A stretch of 64,000 nt of DNA from Catellatospora sp. KI3 (GCF_029948125.1 NZ_JASAMB010000019.1:1-64000), one strand, 5' to 3'. Counted from the first letter of the stretch, positions 50,055 through 62,639 are shown. Translations and numbers: made by a program. Notes: generated by a model not told the origin, from the sequence alone.

Positions 50055-50762
50055 TCAGGAGGCCGCTGGAGCCAGCAGCGGGGTGAGCGCCGCCCCGATC
50101 AGGCGGCGGAACTTGCGGCCCGGCCGGGTCCGCTCCAGCACCGCCACCTCCAGCTGCTCGGCGGCCAGCTGGCGCGCCGCGCCGCCCTCGCCGCCGACGC
50201 TGCCCAGCGCCTTGACCGCCAGCTTCAGCGCCTCACCCAGGGTGTGCGCCTCGCTGTGCTCGGCACGCAGCACGTTGGCGATCGCCTCCGCCTGCCCGCC
50301 CATCGCCATGAACCCCGGCTCGTCCTGCACCGAGCCGTCGTAGGTCAGCCGGTACAGCTCGTCGTGCTCCGGGGCCGCGCCGACCTCGGCCACGCAGATC
50401 TCCACCTCGTACGGCTTGCCCTGCTCGGAGAAGATCGAACCGAGGGTCTGCGCGTACGCGCTGGCCAGGGCGCGGCCGGTCACGTCGCGGCGGTCGTAGG
50501 AGTAGCCGCGCAGGTCGGCCATGCGGACCCCGGCCGACCGCAGGTTCTCGAACTCGTTGTACCGGCCCACGGCCGCGAAGCCGATCCGGTCGTAGATCTC
50601 GCTCACCTTGTGCAGCGTGGTGGAGAGGTTCTCCGCCACGAACAGCACGCCACCCGCGTACGTCAGCACCACCACGCTGCGACCGCGCGCGATGCCCTTG
50701 CGGGCGTACTCCGAGCGGTCCCGCATGATCTGCTCAGGCGAGGCGTAGAACTGCATGGCCAC
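50055..50762 (-). CDS. prcA: Proteasome alpha subunit PrcA
   Basis: A 235-residue N-terminal-nucleophile-fold protein that forms the outer rings of the 20S core and the gate. The N-terminus ([31 protein letters not shown]) is typical of actinobacterial alpha subunits. It has no catalytic Thr, as expected. The GTG start has GGAG nine bases upstream. It follows prcB by 48 bases. Confidence 0.97.
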   Translation of the reverse strand: MAMQFYASPEQIMRDRSEYARKGIARGRSVVVLTYAGGVLFVAENLSTTLHKVSEIYDRIGFAAVGRYNEFENLRSAGVRMADLRGYSYDRRDVTGRALASAYAQTLGSIFSEQGKPYEVEICVAEVGAAPEHDELYRLTYDGSVQDEPGFMAMGGQAEAIANVLRAEHSEAHTLGEALKLAVKALGSVGGEGGAARQLAAEQLEVAVLERTRPGRKFRRLIGAALTPLLAPAAS

Positions 50763-50810
50763 AGCGGTTGTCTCCTTCTGCGAACGGCCGATGGACTACT
50801 CGGGGGACGG

Positions 50811-51653
50811 TCAGCCGACCGGGTTCTCGGTGCGTGCCGCGATGACGGCCTCGGCCATCGCCGCGGTCTCCTCGTCGGTCAACCGCGCCGTGCCCTCGGC
50901 CGTCGCGGTCATCACCACGGGGAAGATCTTGCGCATGACGTCGGGACCGCCGGTCGCGGTGTCGTCGTCGGCGGCGTCGAACAGCGCCTCGACCGCCAGC
51001 GGCGCCGCCTGCGCCACGGTCAGGCCCGGCTTGAACCGCTTCTTCAGCGACGACTTCGCGAACAGCGAACCCGAGCCGATCGCGTCGTAGCCGCCGTGCT
51101 CCTCGTAGAGGCCGCCCGCGATGTCGAAGCTGAAGATCCGGCCGACCTTGCCCGCCGTCTTCGCGTCCAGGTCGAACCCGGCGAACAGCGGGATCACGGC
51201 CAGGCCCTGCATGGCCGCGCCCAGGTTCTGGCGGATCATCGTGGCCAGCCGGTTGGCCTTGCCGTCGAGCGAGAGCATCGCGCCCTCGATCTTCTCGTAG
51301 TGCTGCAGCTCCACCTGGAACAGTCGCATCAGCTCGATGCCGACGCCGGCGGTGCCGGCGATGCCGATCAGCGAGTACGGGTCGGCGGGGTGCACCTTCT
51401 CGATGTCGCGGCTCGCGATGAGGTTGCCCATGGTCGCGCGGCGGTCGCCGGCCATCACCACACCGTCGGTGCCGGCGATCGCGACGATGGTGGTGGCGTG
51501 GGGGGCCACGTCCGCGCTGATCCCGGCGGGGAGGGGGCGGCGGCCGGGCAGCAGCTCCGGCGCCACCTGCGTCAGGAACTCGGTGAAGGACGACGTTCCC
51601 GGCGTGGTGAAACTAGCCGGTAGACGCCCGGGTGAACCAATACCCGCTGCCAC
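50811..51653 (-). CDS. prcB: Proteasome beta subunit PrcB
   Basis: A 280-residue catalytic subunit with a 53-residue propeptide. Processing before Thr54 (HATTIVAI) exposes the nucleophile, and Lys/Asp partners lie in [14 protein letters not shown]. The propeptide block [19 protein letters not shown] matches other actinobacterial PrcB. GTG 51653 has a GGAGGAG site that lies within the reading frame of the upstream endonuclease VII-like gene, whose last 82 bases overlap prcB in another frame. Confidence 0.95.
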   Translation of the reverse strand: MAAGIGSPGRLPASFTTPGTSSFTEFLTQVAPELLPGRRPLPAGISADVAPHATTIVAIAGTDGVVMAGDRRATMGNLIASRDIEKVHPADPYSLIGIAGTAGVGIELMRLFQVELQHYEKIEGAMLSLDGKANRLATMIRQNLGAAMQGLAVIPLFAGFDLDAKTAGKVGRIFSFDIAGGLYEEHGGYDAIGSGSLFAKSSLKKRFKPGLTVAQAAPLAVEALFDAADDDTATGGPDVMRKIFPVVMTATAEGTARLTDEETAAMAEAVIAARTENPVG

Positions 51654-52243
51654 GAGGTCTCCTCCAGGTAGTCGATCGCCTTGCGAAGGTTTGCCCGGTC
51701 GTCCTTGAACTGTCCAAGGCCGCCGTTGCAGTTGAAGCAAAGAATGCCACGTACGTTACCGAACAGATGGTCGTGGTCGACGTGCTCGGGCCCCGGTGCG
51801 CCGCAGATCGCACACACCCCACCCTGCGCCGCCAGCATCGCATCGAAGTCGGCCTGATCCATGTTGTACCGGTGCCGCAAATGATATTCGCGCGTGCTGC
51901 CGTGGTGCTTGACCTTCGACTCCACCGAGCGGACGTTGTGGCATGGCAAGCAGTAGCTGTGAAGTCCCGTCCGCTTGGTCTTCGATGGGGGGAATTCATT
52001 CGCCGGCTTGATCTGCTTGCAATCGGGGCACCATTTCATGCCGTCCGGCACTGGCACATCCGATTTCTTGACAGGTGCTATACCGCGCTTCCTGCGGCTG
52101 ACCTCCATCCGCGCACGGGCGCACTGCTTGCAGTAGAAGGCCCGCCCGTCTTCGCGGCTTTTGTTGCTGTGGAAGTCCGTAAGCGGCAGTAGGCGATCAC
52201 AGTCCGAACATGTCTTCCATCCGGAGGGGACGAAATCAGACAT
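51572..52243 (-). CDS. Endonuclease VII-like HNH protein inserted between pup and prcB
   Basis: A 223-residue protein. Two N-terminal zinc-ribbon pairs (CSDC...CKQC, about 12-40; CPDC...CLPC, about 70-100) are followed by a recombination-endonuclease-VII HNH domain ([29 protein letters not shown], about 143-171), giving four zinc cysteines and catalytic His residues. It would nick or cut DNA. Codon use is visibly less GC-rich than its neighbours, a sign of transfer. The start is ATG 52243 (or GTG 52258 overlapping pup). AGGGGGTGA in the last pup codons could be its ribosome site. Its 3' end overlaps prcB by 82 bases. Confidence 0.88.
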   Translation of the reverse strand: MSDFVPSGWKTCSDCDRLLPLTDFHSNKSREDGRAFYCKQCARARMEVSRRKRGIAPVKKSDVPVPDGMKWCPDCKQIKPANEFPPSKTKRTGLHSYCLPCHNVRSVESKVKHHGSTREYHLRHRYNMDQADFDAMLAAQGGVCAICGAPGPEHVDHDHLFGNVRGILCFNCNGGLGQFKDDRANLRKAIDYLEETSWQRVLVHPGVYRLVSPRRERRPSPSS

Positions 52244-52250
52244 ATTAGGA

Positions 52251-52463
52251 CTATTCACCCCCTTTTTGCACGTAGCCCCTCACAAATTCTTCGGCGTTCT
52301 CCTCGAGAACGGCGTCGATCTCGTCGAGGAGGTCGTCGACGTCCTCGCCGATCTTCTCGACGCGCTCGGCGACCTCGGGGTTCACCTCGGGCGCGACCGA
52401 CTCGGCCTGCTGCTCGTCGCGCGAGCGACCCGACTGTGACTGTCCACCGTCCTGCGTGGCCAT
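52251..52463 (-). CDS. pup: Prokaryotic ubiquitin-like protein Pup
   Basis: A 70-residue disordered modifier. The C-terminal half is the conserved VDDLLDEIDAVLEENAEEFVRGYVQKGG region that binds ARC and enters the proteasome. It ends Gly-Gly-Glu, so it needs no deamidation before PafA attaches it, unlike the Gly-Gly-Gln form of M. tuberculosis. ATG 52463 has a GGCGAA-type region and not the upstream ATG 52511. It lies 60 bases after dop. Confidence 0.97.
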   Translation of the reverse strand: MATQDGGQSQSGRSRDEQQAESVAPEVNPEVAERVEKIGEDVDDLLDEIDAVLEENAEEFVRGYVQKGGE

Positions 52464-52523
52464 CTTCGCCTCCTGAAGCCTGTCGTGGGCCTTAAACCTA
52501 GCGCGGTACACCGACGAAAGCGA

Positions 52524-54041
52524 TCACCCCGCGGTGATCACTTCCAGCAGGTCCTTGGCGCTGGGGCAACGGTCGAACAGCGCGCCGACGTGCTTCTTGG
52601 TGCCGCGCTCGGGCTCCATCATCGGCACCCGCACCAGCGCCTCCCGGCCCACGTCGAAGATCACCGAGTCCCAGCTGGCGGCGACCACTTCGGACGCGTA
52701 CTTGCCCAGGCAGCGGCCGCGGAAGTAGGCGCGGGTGTCCTCCGGCGGCTCGGTCATCGCCGCGCGGGTCACCTCGGGGTCCAGCAGCGTCTTCATCGCG
52801 CCGCGCGCGACCAGCCGGTGGTAGAGGCCCTTCTCCGGGCGCACGTCGGAGTACTGCAGATCCACCAGCTGGAGCTTCGAGGAGGCCCAGCCCAGGTTCT
52901 CGCGCTCCCGGTAGCCCTCCAGCAGCCGCAGCTTGGCCACCCAGTCCAGCTCGTCGGCGAGCAGCATCGGGTCGCGCTCCAGCCGCTCCAGCACGCCCTC
53001 CCAGCGGTCGAGCACGTCGCGGGTCATCGCGTCGGTGTCGGCGCCGGTGCGGGCCTCGGTGTAGGCGCGGGCCCGCTCCAGGAACGCCCACTGCATCTCC
53101 AGCGCGGTCAGGCGGCGGCCGTCGCGCAGGCGCATGGTGTGGCGCAGGCTGGGGTCGTGGCTGACCGCGCGCAGCTCGGCGACGGGGTCGGCGATGCCCA
53201 GGTCGGTGGTGAGCGCCTTGTCCTCGATCATCGACAGGATCAGCGCGGTGGTGCCGACCTTGAGGTACGTGGAGATCTCGGACAGGTTCGCGTCGCCGAT
53301 GATCACGTGCAGGCGGCGGTACTTGTCGGCGTCGGCGTGCGGCTCGTCGCGGGTGTTGATGATGGGCCGCTTGAGCGTGGTCTCCAGCCCGACCTCGACC
53401 TCGAAGAAGTCGGCGCGCTGGCTGATCTGGAACCCGGCCTGGCTGCCGTCCTGGCCCATGCCGACCCGCCCGGCGCCGCAGAAGATCTGCCGGGTCACGA
53501 AGAACGGGGTGAGGTACGTGACGATGTCGGCGAACGCGGTCTGCCGCTTCATCAGGTAGTTCTCGTGCGCGCCGTACGAGGCGCCCTTGTTGTCGGTGTT
53601 GTTCTTGTAGAGGTGGATCTGGTGGCTGCCGGGGATGGTCGCGGCGCGCCGGGCGCCCTCGGCCATGACCTGCTCGCCGGCCTTGTCCCAGCGGACGATG
53701 TCGAGCGGGTTGGTGACCTCGGGCGTCGAGTACTCCGGGTGGGCGTGGTCGACGTAGAGCCGGGCGCCGTTGGTGAGGATCACGTTGGCCAGGCCCAGGT
53801 CCTCGTCGGCGAGCGCCTCCGCCGGGTCGTAGGCGGCGCCGGTGTAGCTGAAGCCGCGGGCGTCGCGCAGCGGCGACTCCTCCTCGTAGTCCCAGCGGGC
53901 GCGGCCGCCGCGGGCGAGTTCGGGGCGGGCGCCGTAGGCGTTGACGACCTGCGAGGAGGTGACCATCGGGTTGGCCCCGGGCTGGCCTGGGACGGAGATG
54001 CCGTACTCGACCTCAGTACCCATGATCCGGCGAACGCTCAT
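52524..54041 (-). CDS. dop: Deamidase/depupylase Dop
   Basis: A 505-residue homologue of PafA that removes Pup from tagged proteins and deamidates GGQ-type Pup. It starts [19 protein letters not shown] and shows the Dop-specific loop region ([27 protein letters not shown], about 38-64) absent from PafA. The common blocks [37 protein letters not shown] and [11 protein letters not shown] are present. Because Pup here ends GGE, depupylation is its likely main duty. The ATG at 54041 is the family start. Confidence 0.97.
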   Translation of the reverse strand: MSVRRIMGTEVEYGISVPGQPGANPMVTSSQVVNAYGARPELARGGRARWDYEEESPLRDARGFSYTGAAYDPAEALADEDLGLANVILTNGARLYVDHAHPEYSTPEVTNPLDIVRWDKAGEQVMAEGARRAATIPGSHQIHLYKNNTDNKGASYGAHENYLMKRQTAFADIVTYLTPFFVTRQIFCGAGRVGMGQDGSQAGFQISQRADFFEVEVGLETTLKRPIINTRDEPHADADKYRRLHVIIGDANLSEISTYLKVGTTALILSMIEDKALTTDLGIADPVAELRAVSHDPSLRHTMRLRDGRRLTALEMQWAFLERARAYTEARTGADTDAMTRDVLDRWEGVLERLERDPMLLADELDWVAKLRLLEGYRERENLGWASSKLQLVDLQYSDVRPEKGLYHRLVARGAMKTLLDPEVTRAAMTEPPEDTRAYFRGRCLGKYASEVVAASWDSVIFDVGREALVRVPMMEPERGTKKHVGALFDRCPSAKDLLEVITAG

Positions 54042-54242
54042 GCAACGAAGCCTCTCACACCCCAGCCGACGAGACGAGGAGAGCGTCATCCTGGCGGCCG
54101 GTCAGGTCCGCCGGAACGACCGGTCCCCCGTAGATCATCGCAGCTGGTAGACGGCCCTGCGTCCGCTGGCGTGCGCAGATCCGGCGGTGGCGCGGCGGGC
54201 CGGGTAGTATCCGCGCGTCTGCGTCTGTGGAAGGACCTCGCG

Positions 54243-55241
54243 ATGAACCCGCCGCTGCTGTCGGTAGTGATCCCGATGTACAACGAGCAGGAGGTCCTGC
54301 CCCTGTTGATCGAGCGGCTGCGGCCGCTGCTGGACGGCGCCGGCGTCGCCTACGAGGTGGTCGCGGTCGATGACGGCAGTGCCGACGCGACCGGCGCGAT
54401 GCTGATCCAGGCGGCGCGGCAGTGGCCGGGGCTGCGGGTGGTCCGGCTGCGGCGCAACAGCGGGCACCAGGCGGCGCTGACGGCCGGGCTGCACCGCTCG
54501 CGCGGGCGGTATGTCGCCAGCATCGACGCCGACCTGCAGGACCCGCCGGAGAAGATCCTGGAGATGCTGGCGCTGGCGCGGGCCAAGGACCTGGACATCG
54601 TGTACGGCGTGCGCGACGACCGCTCCACCGACACGTTCTTCAAGCGGCAGACCGCCCAGCTCTACTACCGGGTGATGCGGCGCCTGGTCGGCAAGAAGAT
54701 CCCGCACAACGCCGGCGACTTCCGGCTGCTGAGCCGGGCGGCGGTGGACGCGCTGAAGGCGATGCCGGAGCACCAGCCGGTGTACCGGCTGCTGGTGCCG
54801 TGGCTGGGGTTCCCCAGCGGTGAGGTGGCCTACCGGCGCGACGTGCGGGCGGCGGGCAGCACCAAGTACCCGCTCAGCAAGATGATCAAGCTGGCGATCG
54901 ACAGCGTCACCAACTTCTCGGCCGCGCCGCTGCGCCTGGCGACCTGGTCGGGTCTGCTGAGCTTCCTGGCCTGCCTCGGGCTGGGCGTCTACAGCATCGT
55001 GCAGCACTCGCGGGGCGACACGGTCAGCGGCTGGACGTCGCTGTTCACCGCGGTGCTGTTCATCGGCGCCCTGCAGCTGCTGTGCCTGGGCCTGCTCGGC
55101 GAGTACCTGGGACGGCTGTACGCGGAGGTCAAGGGCCGCCCCATGTACATCATCGGCTACGACTCGGCCATGCACGTGCCGGCGCAGGAGCCCGCCGACG
55201 AGGCCGACGGCGACCGGCTCACCGAGGCGGCGGCCCGCTGA
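54243..55241 (+). CDS. Glycosyltransferase family 2, GtrB/dolichol-phosphate mannosyltransferase type
   Basis: A 332-residue enzyme. The GT2 domain (1-230) has SVVIPMYNEQEVL, the nucleotide-binding AVDDGSADAT and metal-binding DADLQDPPE motifs, and the KRQTAQLYYRVMRRLVGKKIPHNAGDFRLLSR acceptor block. Two C-terminal helices (about 240-262, 275-300) anchor it to the membrane. It would transfer a sugar from a nucleotide sugar to polyprenyl phosphate. GGAAGG precedes the ATG and TAGTAT lies upstream. It is an insertion between dop and arc. Confidence 0.92.
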   Translation: MNPPLLSVVIPMYNEQEVLPLLIERLRPLLDGAGVAYEVVAVDDGSADATGAMLIQAARQWPGLRVVRLRRNSGHQAALTAGLHRSRGRYVASIDADLQDPPEKILEMLALARAKDLDIVYGVRDDRSTDTFFKRQTAQLYYRVMRRLVGKKIPHNAGDFRLLSRAAVDALKAMPEHQPVYRLLVPWLGFPSGEVAYRRDVRAAGSTKYPLSKMIKLAIDSVTNFSAAPLRLATWSGLLSFLACLGLGVYSIVQHSRGDTVSGWTSLFTAVLFIGALQLLCLGLLGEYLGRLYAEVKGRPMYIIGYDSAMHVPAQEPADEADGDRLTEAAAR

Positions 55242-55258
55242 ACCGGCCCTGACGCGAC

Positions 55259-55303
55259 GAGAAGCGGCGGGCGTGCTCTCGGGGAGCACGCCCGCCGCTT
55301 CTC
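55259..55303. terminator. Bidirectional terminator between GT2 and arc
   Basis: GAGAAGCGGCGGGCGTGCTC (55259-55278) and 55284-55303 form a perfect 20-base stem with a 5-base loop, the strongest simple hairpin in the window. It lies 17 bases past the GT2 stop and 9 bases from the arc stop. Confidence 0.92.
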
Positions 55304-55312
55304 GTGCGGCCG

Positions 55313-57079
55313 TTACAGGTACTGGCCGGTGTTGCTGGCGGTTTCGATCGACCGCCCGGACTCGGTGCCCTTGCCACCGGAGACCAGCGTGCGGATGTAC
55401 ACGATCCGCTCGCCCTTCTTGCCGGAGATCCGGGCCCAGTCGTCCGGGTTGGTGGTGTTCGGGAGGTCCTCGTTCTCGCGGAACTCGTCCAGGCAGGCGT
55501 CGAGCAGGTGCTGCAGGCGCAGCCCCTTCTTGCCCGAGGAGAGGAACTCCTTGATCGCCATCTTCTTGCCGCGGTCGACGATGTTCTGGATCATCGCGCC
55601 GGAGTTGAAGTCCTTGAAGTACAGGACCTCCTTGTCACCGTTGGCGTAGGTGACCTCCAGGAAGCGGTTCTCCTCGGTCTCGGAGTACATCCGCAGCACC
55701 ACCGAGTTGATCATCGCGTGCACGCACGCCTCGGCGTTGCCTCCGTGCTCGGCCAGGTCGTCCGGGGACAGCGGCAGGCCGGTCAGGATGTACTTGCTGA
55801 AGATGTCCTTGGCCGCCTCGGCGTCGGGTCGCTCGATCTTGATCTTCACGTCGAGCCGGCCCGGGCGCAGGATGGCCGGGTCGATCATGTCCTCGCGGTT
55901 GGAGGCGCCGATGATGATGACGTTCTCCAGGCCCTCCACGCCGTCGATCTCGCTCAGCAGCTGCGGGACGATGGTGTTCTCCACGTCCGACGAGACGCCG
56001 GAGCCGCGGGTACGGAAGATCGAGTCCATCTCGTCGAAGAACACGATCACCGGCGTACCCTCGGAGGCCTTCTCCCGAGCCCGCTGGAAGATCAACCGGA
56101 TGTGCCGCTCGGTCTCGCCGACGTACTTGTTGAGCAGCTCCGGGCCCTTGATGTTGAGGAAGTAGCTGGTCTTCTTCTCCTCGCCCCGGCGCTCGGCGAT
56201 CTTCTTGGCCAGCGAGTTGGCCACCGCCTTGGCGATCAGGGTCTTGCCGCAGCCGGGCGGGCCGTAGAGCAGCACACCCTTCGGGGGGCGCAGGTGGTGC
56301 TCGCGGAACAGGTCCGCGTGCAGGAAGGGCAGCTCCACGGCGTCGCGGATCTGCTCGATCTGGTGCACCAGGCCGCCGATGTCGTGGTAGTCGACGTCGG
56401 GCACCTCCTCCAGCACGAGGTCCTCGACCTCGCTCTTGGGGATGCGCTCGTACGCGTACGCCGACCGGGGCTCGATCATGAGCGAGTCGCCGGACCGCAG
56501 CGTGCTCTCGATCAGCCCCTCGGCCAGGAACACGATCCGCTCCTCGTCGGCGTGCGAGATGACCAGGGCACGGTCACCCCCGTCGAGGATCTCCTTGAGC
56601 ATGACGACCTCGCCGACCCGCTCGAAGCCGAGCGCGTCGACGATGTTCAGGGCGTCGTTGAGCAGGACTTCCTGCCCGCGCTGCAGGGCGTCGACGTCCA
56701 ACGACGGCGACACGGCCACACGCAGCTTGCGCCCACCGGTGAAGACGTCCACCGTGCCGTCTTCATGCTTGGACAGGAAGACACCGTAACCGCTCGGCGG
56801 CTGCGCCAGGCGGTCGATCTCCTCCTTGAGCGTCACGATCTGGGCGCGCGCTTCCTTGAGCGTGGCCACCAGTCGTTCGTTGTTCTCGGTCAGCCGGGCC
56901 AGCTGTGCCTGAGTAGCGGCGAGCCGCTCCTCCAGCTGGCGTACGTGCCGCGGACTCTCGCTCAGCTTCCGCCGCAACAGGGCGAGCTCCTCTTGCAGGA
57001 ACGCGACCTGAGTGGAGAGATCGTTGGCTTCCTTCTCCCACCGCGCGGCGCGCGCATCCGCGTCGTCGCTCTTTGCCAC
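55313..57079 (-). CDS. arc: Proteasome-activating AAA ATPase ARC/Mpa
   Basis: A 588-residue unfoldase that recruits pupylated proteins and feeds them to PrcBA. The N-terminal coiled coil (about 10-90) binds Pup. Tandem OB domains (95-230) come next. The AAA module has Walker [10 protein letters not shown] (about 290), Walker [11 protein letters not shown] (about 355) and second region of homology [13 protein letters not shown]. The C-terminus GQYL is the HbYX-like tail (penultimate Tyr) that opens the proteasome gate. The hexamer is cytosolic. Confidence 0.97.
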   Translation of the reverse strand: MAKSDDADARAARWEKEANDLSTQVAFLQEELALLRRKLSESPRHVRQLEERLAATQAQLARLTENNERLVATLKEARAQIVTLKEEIDRLAQPPSGYGVFLSKHEDGTVDVFTGGRKLRVAVSPSLDVDALQRGQEVLLNDALNIVDALGFERVGEVVMLKEILDGGDRALVISHADEERIVFLAEGLIESTLRSGDSLMIEPRSAYAYERIPKSEVEDLVLEEVPDVDYHDIGGLVHQIEQIRDAVELPFLHADLFREHHLRPPKGVLLYGPPGCGKTLIAKAVANSLAKKIAERRGEEKKTSYFLNIKGPELLNKYVGETERHIRLIFQRAREKASEGTPVIVFFDEMDSIFRTRGSGVSSDVENTIVPQLLSEIDGVEGLENVIIIGASNREDMIDPAILRPGRLDVKIKIERPDAEAAKDIFSKYILTGLPLSPDDLAEHGGNAEACVHAMINSVVLRMYSETEENRFLEVTYANGDKEVLYFKDFNSGAMIQNIVDRGKKMAIKEFLSSGKKGLRLQHLLDACLDEFRENEDLPNTTNPDDWARISGKKGERIVYIRTLVSGGKGTESGRSIETASNTGQYL

Positions 57080-57206
57080 GTCCCACCTCCCCGGGGGTGT
57101 CCTCCTGTCGGTCCCACCTCGATCGGGCCGACATCAAGGGTGCTCCTAACACTAGCGGCTGATCGCCCCAGTTGAACCCTCCCGACACCCGCGTACCCGA
57201 AGAAGC

Positions 57207-57220
57207 TTGATCCGGAATCG
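57207..57220. repeat. Match to family C inverted-repeat arm
   Basis: TTGATCCGGAATCG is identical over 14 bases to the outer end of the 23-base inverted repeat at 15358-15380 (reverse strand). Only one arm is seen here. It lies in the 197-base gap between arc and the ferredoxin gene. Confidence 0.4.
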
Positions 57221-57263
57221 CCCGCAGAGCGGCCCTGCCGGGCGGCCGGGCGCGGCGGCGCGC

Positions 57264-57276
57264 TAGGGTCGGGGAC
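57264..57276 (+). promoter_or_regulatory. Leaderless -10 box of the ferredoxin gene
   Basis: TAGGGT (57264-57269) is followed by seven bases and then GTG 57277. No ribosome site. Confidence 0.45.
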
Positions 57277-57561
57277 GTGACAGAGCTGCGGGTGCGGGTG
57301 GACCAGGATCTGTGCACAGGCGACGGCCTGTGCGTGCAGTACGCGCCCGAGATCTTCGAATTCGACGTCGACGGCCTGGCCTACGTGAAGGGCGAGGACG
57401 GTGAGCTGCGGATGTCGCCCGGCGACACGGTGGGCATCCCGGCCCATCTGCGCCTGGAGGTCATCGACGCGGCCAACGAATGCCCTGGTGAGTGCATCCA
57501 CATCCAGCGCACCGCCGACTCCGAGCCGCTGACCGAGGACGAGCGCAACGCGCTGCGCTGA
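57277..57561 (+). CDS. 3Fe-4S/4Fe-4S single-cluster ferredoxin
   Basis: A 94-residue ferredoxin of the actinobacterial type that serves P450s and similar enzymes. It has the cluster ligands in DLCTGDGLCVQYAP (CxxxxxC, about 13-19), the final Cys residues in NECPGECIHI (about 69-73), and an extended middle loop. The spacing with fewer cysteines than the CxxCxxC class suggests one cluster. The GTG start fits the leaderless box. It is followed by an intrinsic terminator. Confidence 0.88.
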   Translation: MTELRVRVDQDLCTGDGLCVQYAPEIFEFDVDGLAYVKGEDGELRMSPGDTVGIPAHLRLEVIDAANECPGECIHIQRTADSEPLTEDERNALR

Positions 57562-57594
57562 GCCTGTCGCTGTCCGCTATCAGCTTAATACGGC

Positions 57595-57636
57595 AAAGGC
57601 CCCGACCCGGCAGCAACCGGGCAGCGGGGCCTTTTT
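57595..57636 (+). terminator. Intrinsic terminator after the ferredoxin gene
   Basis: AAAGGCCCCG (57595-57604) pairs perfectly with CGGGGCCTTT (57625-57634), with a CCCGG/CCGGG inner stem, and ends TTTTT. It is the only hairpin with a clear T-run in the window. Confidence 0.95.
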
Positions 57637-57657
57637 CGTACCGGCTCGCGCCGGGGG

Positions 57658-60354
<2,697 letters not shown>

Positions 60355-60452
60355 GGCGTCGTCTCCATCGTGACCATGCTATGCCGTGCCGTCCGCATCG
60401 CGTCGGTTGTGCCGTGCGGGACAGGTCGTACCACTGTCCTAACCTGTGGGCT

Positions 60453-61343
60453 ATGACCGAGCAGCCGGTGTCGGAGACGACCGCGCCCCGCCCCCTTCCG
60501 TCGCTGTCCCCCTCCCGAGCCGCCGACTTCAAGACCTGCCCCCTGCTGTACCGGTTCCGCAGCATCGACCGCATCCCCGAGCAGCCCACCGCCGAGCAGG
60601 CGCGGGGCACGCTGGTGCACGCGGTGCTGGAGAAGCTGTTCGACGCCCCCGCCGCCGACCGGACCCGGGAGGTCGCCGACGAGCTGGTCACCCCGCAGTG
60701 GGACCGGCTGGTCGGCGAGCAGCCGGAGCTGGCCGCGCTGGTCGACGGCACCGAGCGGACCCGCGACGAGTTCCTGTCCTCGGCGCAGGAGCTGCTGGGC
60801 GGCTACTTCGCGGTGGAGGACCCGCGGCGGCTGGAGCCCGCCGAGCGGGAGACGCTGATCGAGGCCGTGCTCGGCGCCGAGGGCGAGGAGCAGCTGCTGA
60901 TCCGCGGCTACATCGACCGGCTGGACGTGGCGCCGGGCGGGCTGCTGCGGGTGGTCGACTACAAGACCGGCGGCTCGCCCCGGGAGGCGTTCGAGTCGCG
61001 GGCGCTGTTCCAGCTCAAGTTCTACGCGCTGGTGCTGTGGCGCACGCGCGGGACGGTGCCGCGGGTGCTGCGGCTGATGTACCTCAAGGACGCCGAGATC
61101 TGCGACTACACGCCCGACGCCGAGGAGCTGACCCGCTTCGAGCGCACCCTGTTCGCGCTGTACCGGGCGATCGAGGCGGCGACGGTGGCGCAGGACTTCC
61201 GGCCCAAGCCGAGCAAGCTGTGCGGCTGGTGCGCGCACCAGTCCCGCTGCCCCGAGTTCGGCGGGACGCTGCCGCCGTTCCCGCAGCAGGTCACCGCCGC
61301 CACCATCGACGCGCGCCAGCGCCGGCTTGAGGGCACCAAGTAA
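60453..61343 (+). CDS. RecB-family exonuclease (PD-(D/E)XK, Fe-S)
   Basis: A 296-residue Cas4/AddB-type nuclease with the PDDEXK motif in VVDYKTG (about 169-175). An iron-sulfur cluster is implied by Cys29 (FKTCPLLY) and CGWCAHQSRCPEF near 255. The N-terminus follows TAACCT plus seven bases, a leaderless start. The M. tuberculosis relative is Rv2119. It is divergent from the M50 gene and followed by the kinase gene after 9 bases. Confidence 0.93.
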   Translation: MTEQPVSETTAPRPLPSLSPSRAADFKTCPLLYRFRSIDRIPEQPTAEQARGTLVHAVLEKLFDAPAADRTREVADELVTPQWDRLVGEQPELAALVDGTERTRDEFLSSAQELLGGYFAVEDPRRLEPAERETLIEAVLGAEGEEQLLIRGYIDRLDVAPGGLLRVVDYKTGGSPREAFESRALFQLKFYALVLWRTRGTVPRVLRLMYLKDAEICDYTPDAEELTRFERTLFALYRAIEAATVAQDFRPKPSKLCGWCAHQSRCPEFGGTLPPFPQQVTAATIDARQRRLEGTK

Positions 61344-61352
61344 CCTCGCCGG

Positions 61353-62639
61353 GTGCTCCTCCCCTCTCACCTGCGCTTCTCCCACTGGCTGCGGCCCGGC
61401 TGGTGGACGCCGCTGCGCGTCGACGCGGCCCTGGCGGCCGGGCTGCTCGTCGCGCAGCTGCTGCTGATGCACGCCGAGCCGGCCTGGAGCGGGCACACCG
61501 GGGGCTGGCTGGCCCTGTGGACGGCGGTCACGCTGCTGCCCGTGGTGCTCCGGCGCCGCTGGCTGTGGGGCGCGGTCGCGCTCCTGCTGCTGACGCTGCT
61601 CGCGGGCTGGGTCGAGCCGATGGTGTGGACCGGGCAGGGCATCACGCTGTGGGTGCTGGCGTACACGCTGGCGGCGTACGAGCGCTGGTGGCGCGCGGTC
61701 GCGGGCAGCGTGCTGCTGTGGGCCGTCAACGACCTGGTCTTCGTGTACGCCGTCGGGTCGGGCTACCTGGACGACAAGGCCGGTGGCCAGGTGATCTCGA
61801 CGTCGGCCGGGCTGATCGTGAACGTGGTCGCGATGGTGATCACGTTTCTGATCGGGCGTACCGTGCGGGCCCGGCGGGAGGCCTCGGCGGCGCTGGCCGA
61901 GCGGGCGCTGGCCGCCGAGGCGGGGCGGCAGGCCCACGCCGAGCAGGCCGTGGCCGAGGAGCGCCGCCGCATCGCCCGGGAGCTGCACGACGTGGTGGCC
62001 CATCACGTCAGCGTGATCGGGGTGATGTCGACGGCGGCGCGGCGGATGCTGGACCGGGACCCGGCCGCCGCCGACGAGGCGCTGAGCACGATCGAGCAGA
62101 CCAGCCGGAGCACCCTGCGGGAGCTGCGCCGCCTGCTGTTCGTGCTGCGCGCCGACGGCGCCGCCGAGCCGGAGCCGGGGCTGACCCCGCAGCCGGGGCT
62201 GGGCGGCCTGCCGGTCCTGGTCGAGCAGGTGTGCGAGGCGGGGCTGCCGACGGCGCTGCGGTGCGAGGGGCTGCCCGGGGAGCTGGATCCGGGGGTGGGG
62301 CTGACGGCGTACCGGATCGTGCAGGAGGCGCTGACCAACGCGCTCAAGCACGCCGGGCCGTGCCGGGCCGAGGTCAGGCTGGCCGGGGACGGCTGCCGCC
62401 TCACCATCGAGGTGTTCGACACGGGTCGGGGGCCGCGCACGCGTACCCTCGGCCCAGGGATCGCGGCGCCGGGGCACGGCCTGCTCGGCATGCGCGAGCG
62501 GGTCGCCGTGTACGGCGGCAGCCTGCGCACCGGCCCCCGCCCCGGCGGCGGGTTCCGGGTGTACGCGGTGATCCCGCTGGAGCAGACCGGCCCCGCCCTG
62601 GCGGCGGCCCTCGACACGGGCGTGGAGGTGCCGCGGTGA
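61353..62639 (+). CDS. NarL-type sensor histidine kinase
   Basis: A 428-residue kinase. About five N-terminal membrane helices (25-180) without a large extracellular loop precede HisKA_3 with RELHDVVAHHVSVIG (about 213-227) and an HATPase with NALKHAG and GHGLLGMRERV boxes. The GTG start lies 9 bases after recB. It overlaps the response regulator by 4 bases (GTGA), an operon. The ligand is unknown, probably membrane stress or a small molecule as in LiaS/DesK-type kinases. Confidence 0.93.
   Translation: MLLPSHLRFSHWLRPGWWTPLRVDAALAAGLLVAQLLLMHAEPAWSGHTGGWLALWTAVTLLPVVLRRRWLWGAVALLLLTLLAGWVEPMVWTGQGITLWVLAYTLAAYERWWRAVAGSVLLWAVNDLVFVYAVGSGYLDDKAGGQVISTSAGLIVNVVAMVITFLIGRTVRARREASAALAERALAAEAGRQAHAEQAVAEERRRIARELHDVVAHHVSVIGVMSTAARRMLDRDPAAADEALSTIEQTSRSTLRELRRLLFVLRADGAAEPEPGLTPQPGLGGLPVLVEQVCEAGLPTALRCEGLPGELDPGVGLTAYRIVQEALTNALKHAGPCRAEVRLAGDGCRLTIEVFDTGRGPRTRTLGPGIAAPGHGLLGMRERVAVYGGSLRTGPRPGGGFRVYAVIPLEQTGPALAAALDTGVEVPR

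Noticed and set aside
52256-52258. GTG overlapping the pup stop as start of the HNH gene
   Set aside because: Possible, but its ribosome site would be too close. The ATG at 52243 has AGGGGGTGA at a normal distance, so it is preferred.
39651-55241. A secondary-metabolite cluster made of P450, RmlB-like dehydratase, GT2 and ferredoxin
   Set aside because: The genes are scattered among conserved proteasome/Tat housekeeping genes on both strands, and no polyketide, peptide or terpene synthase is present.
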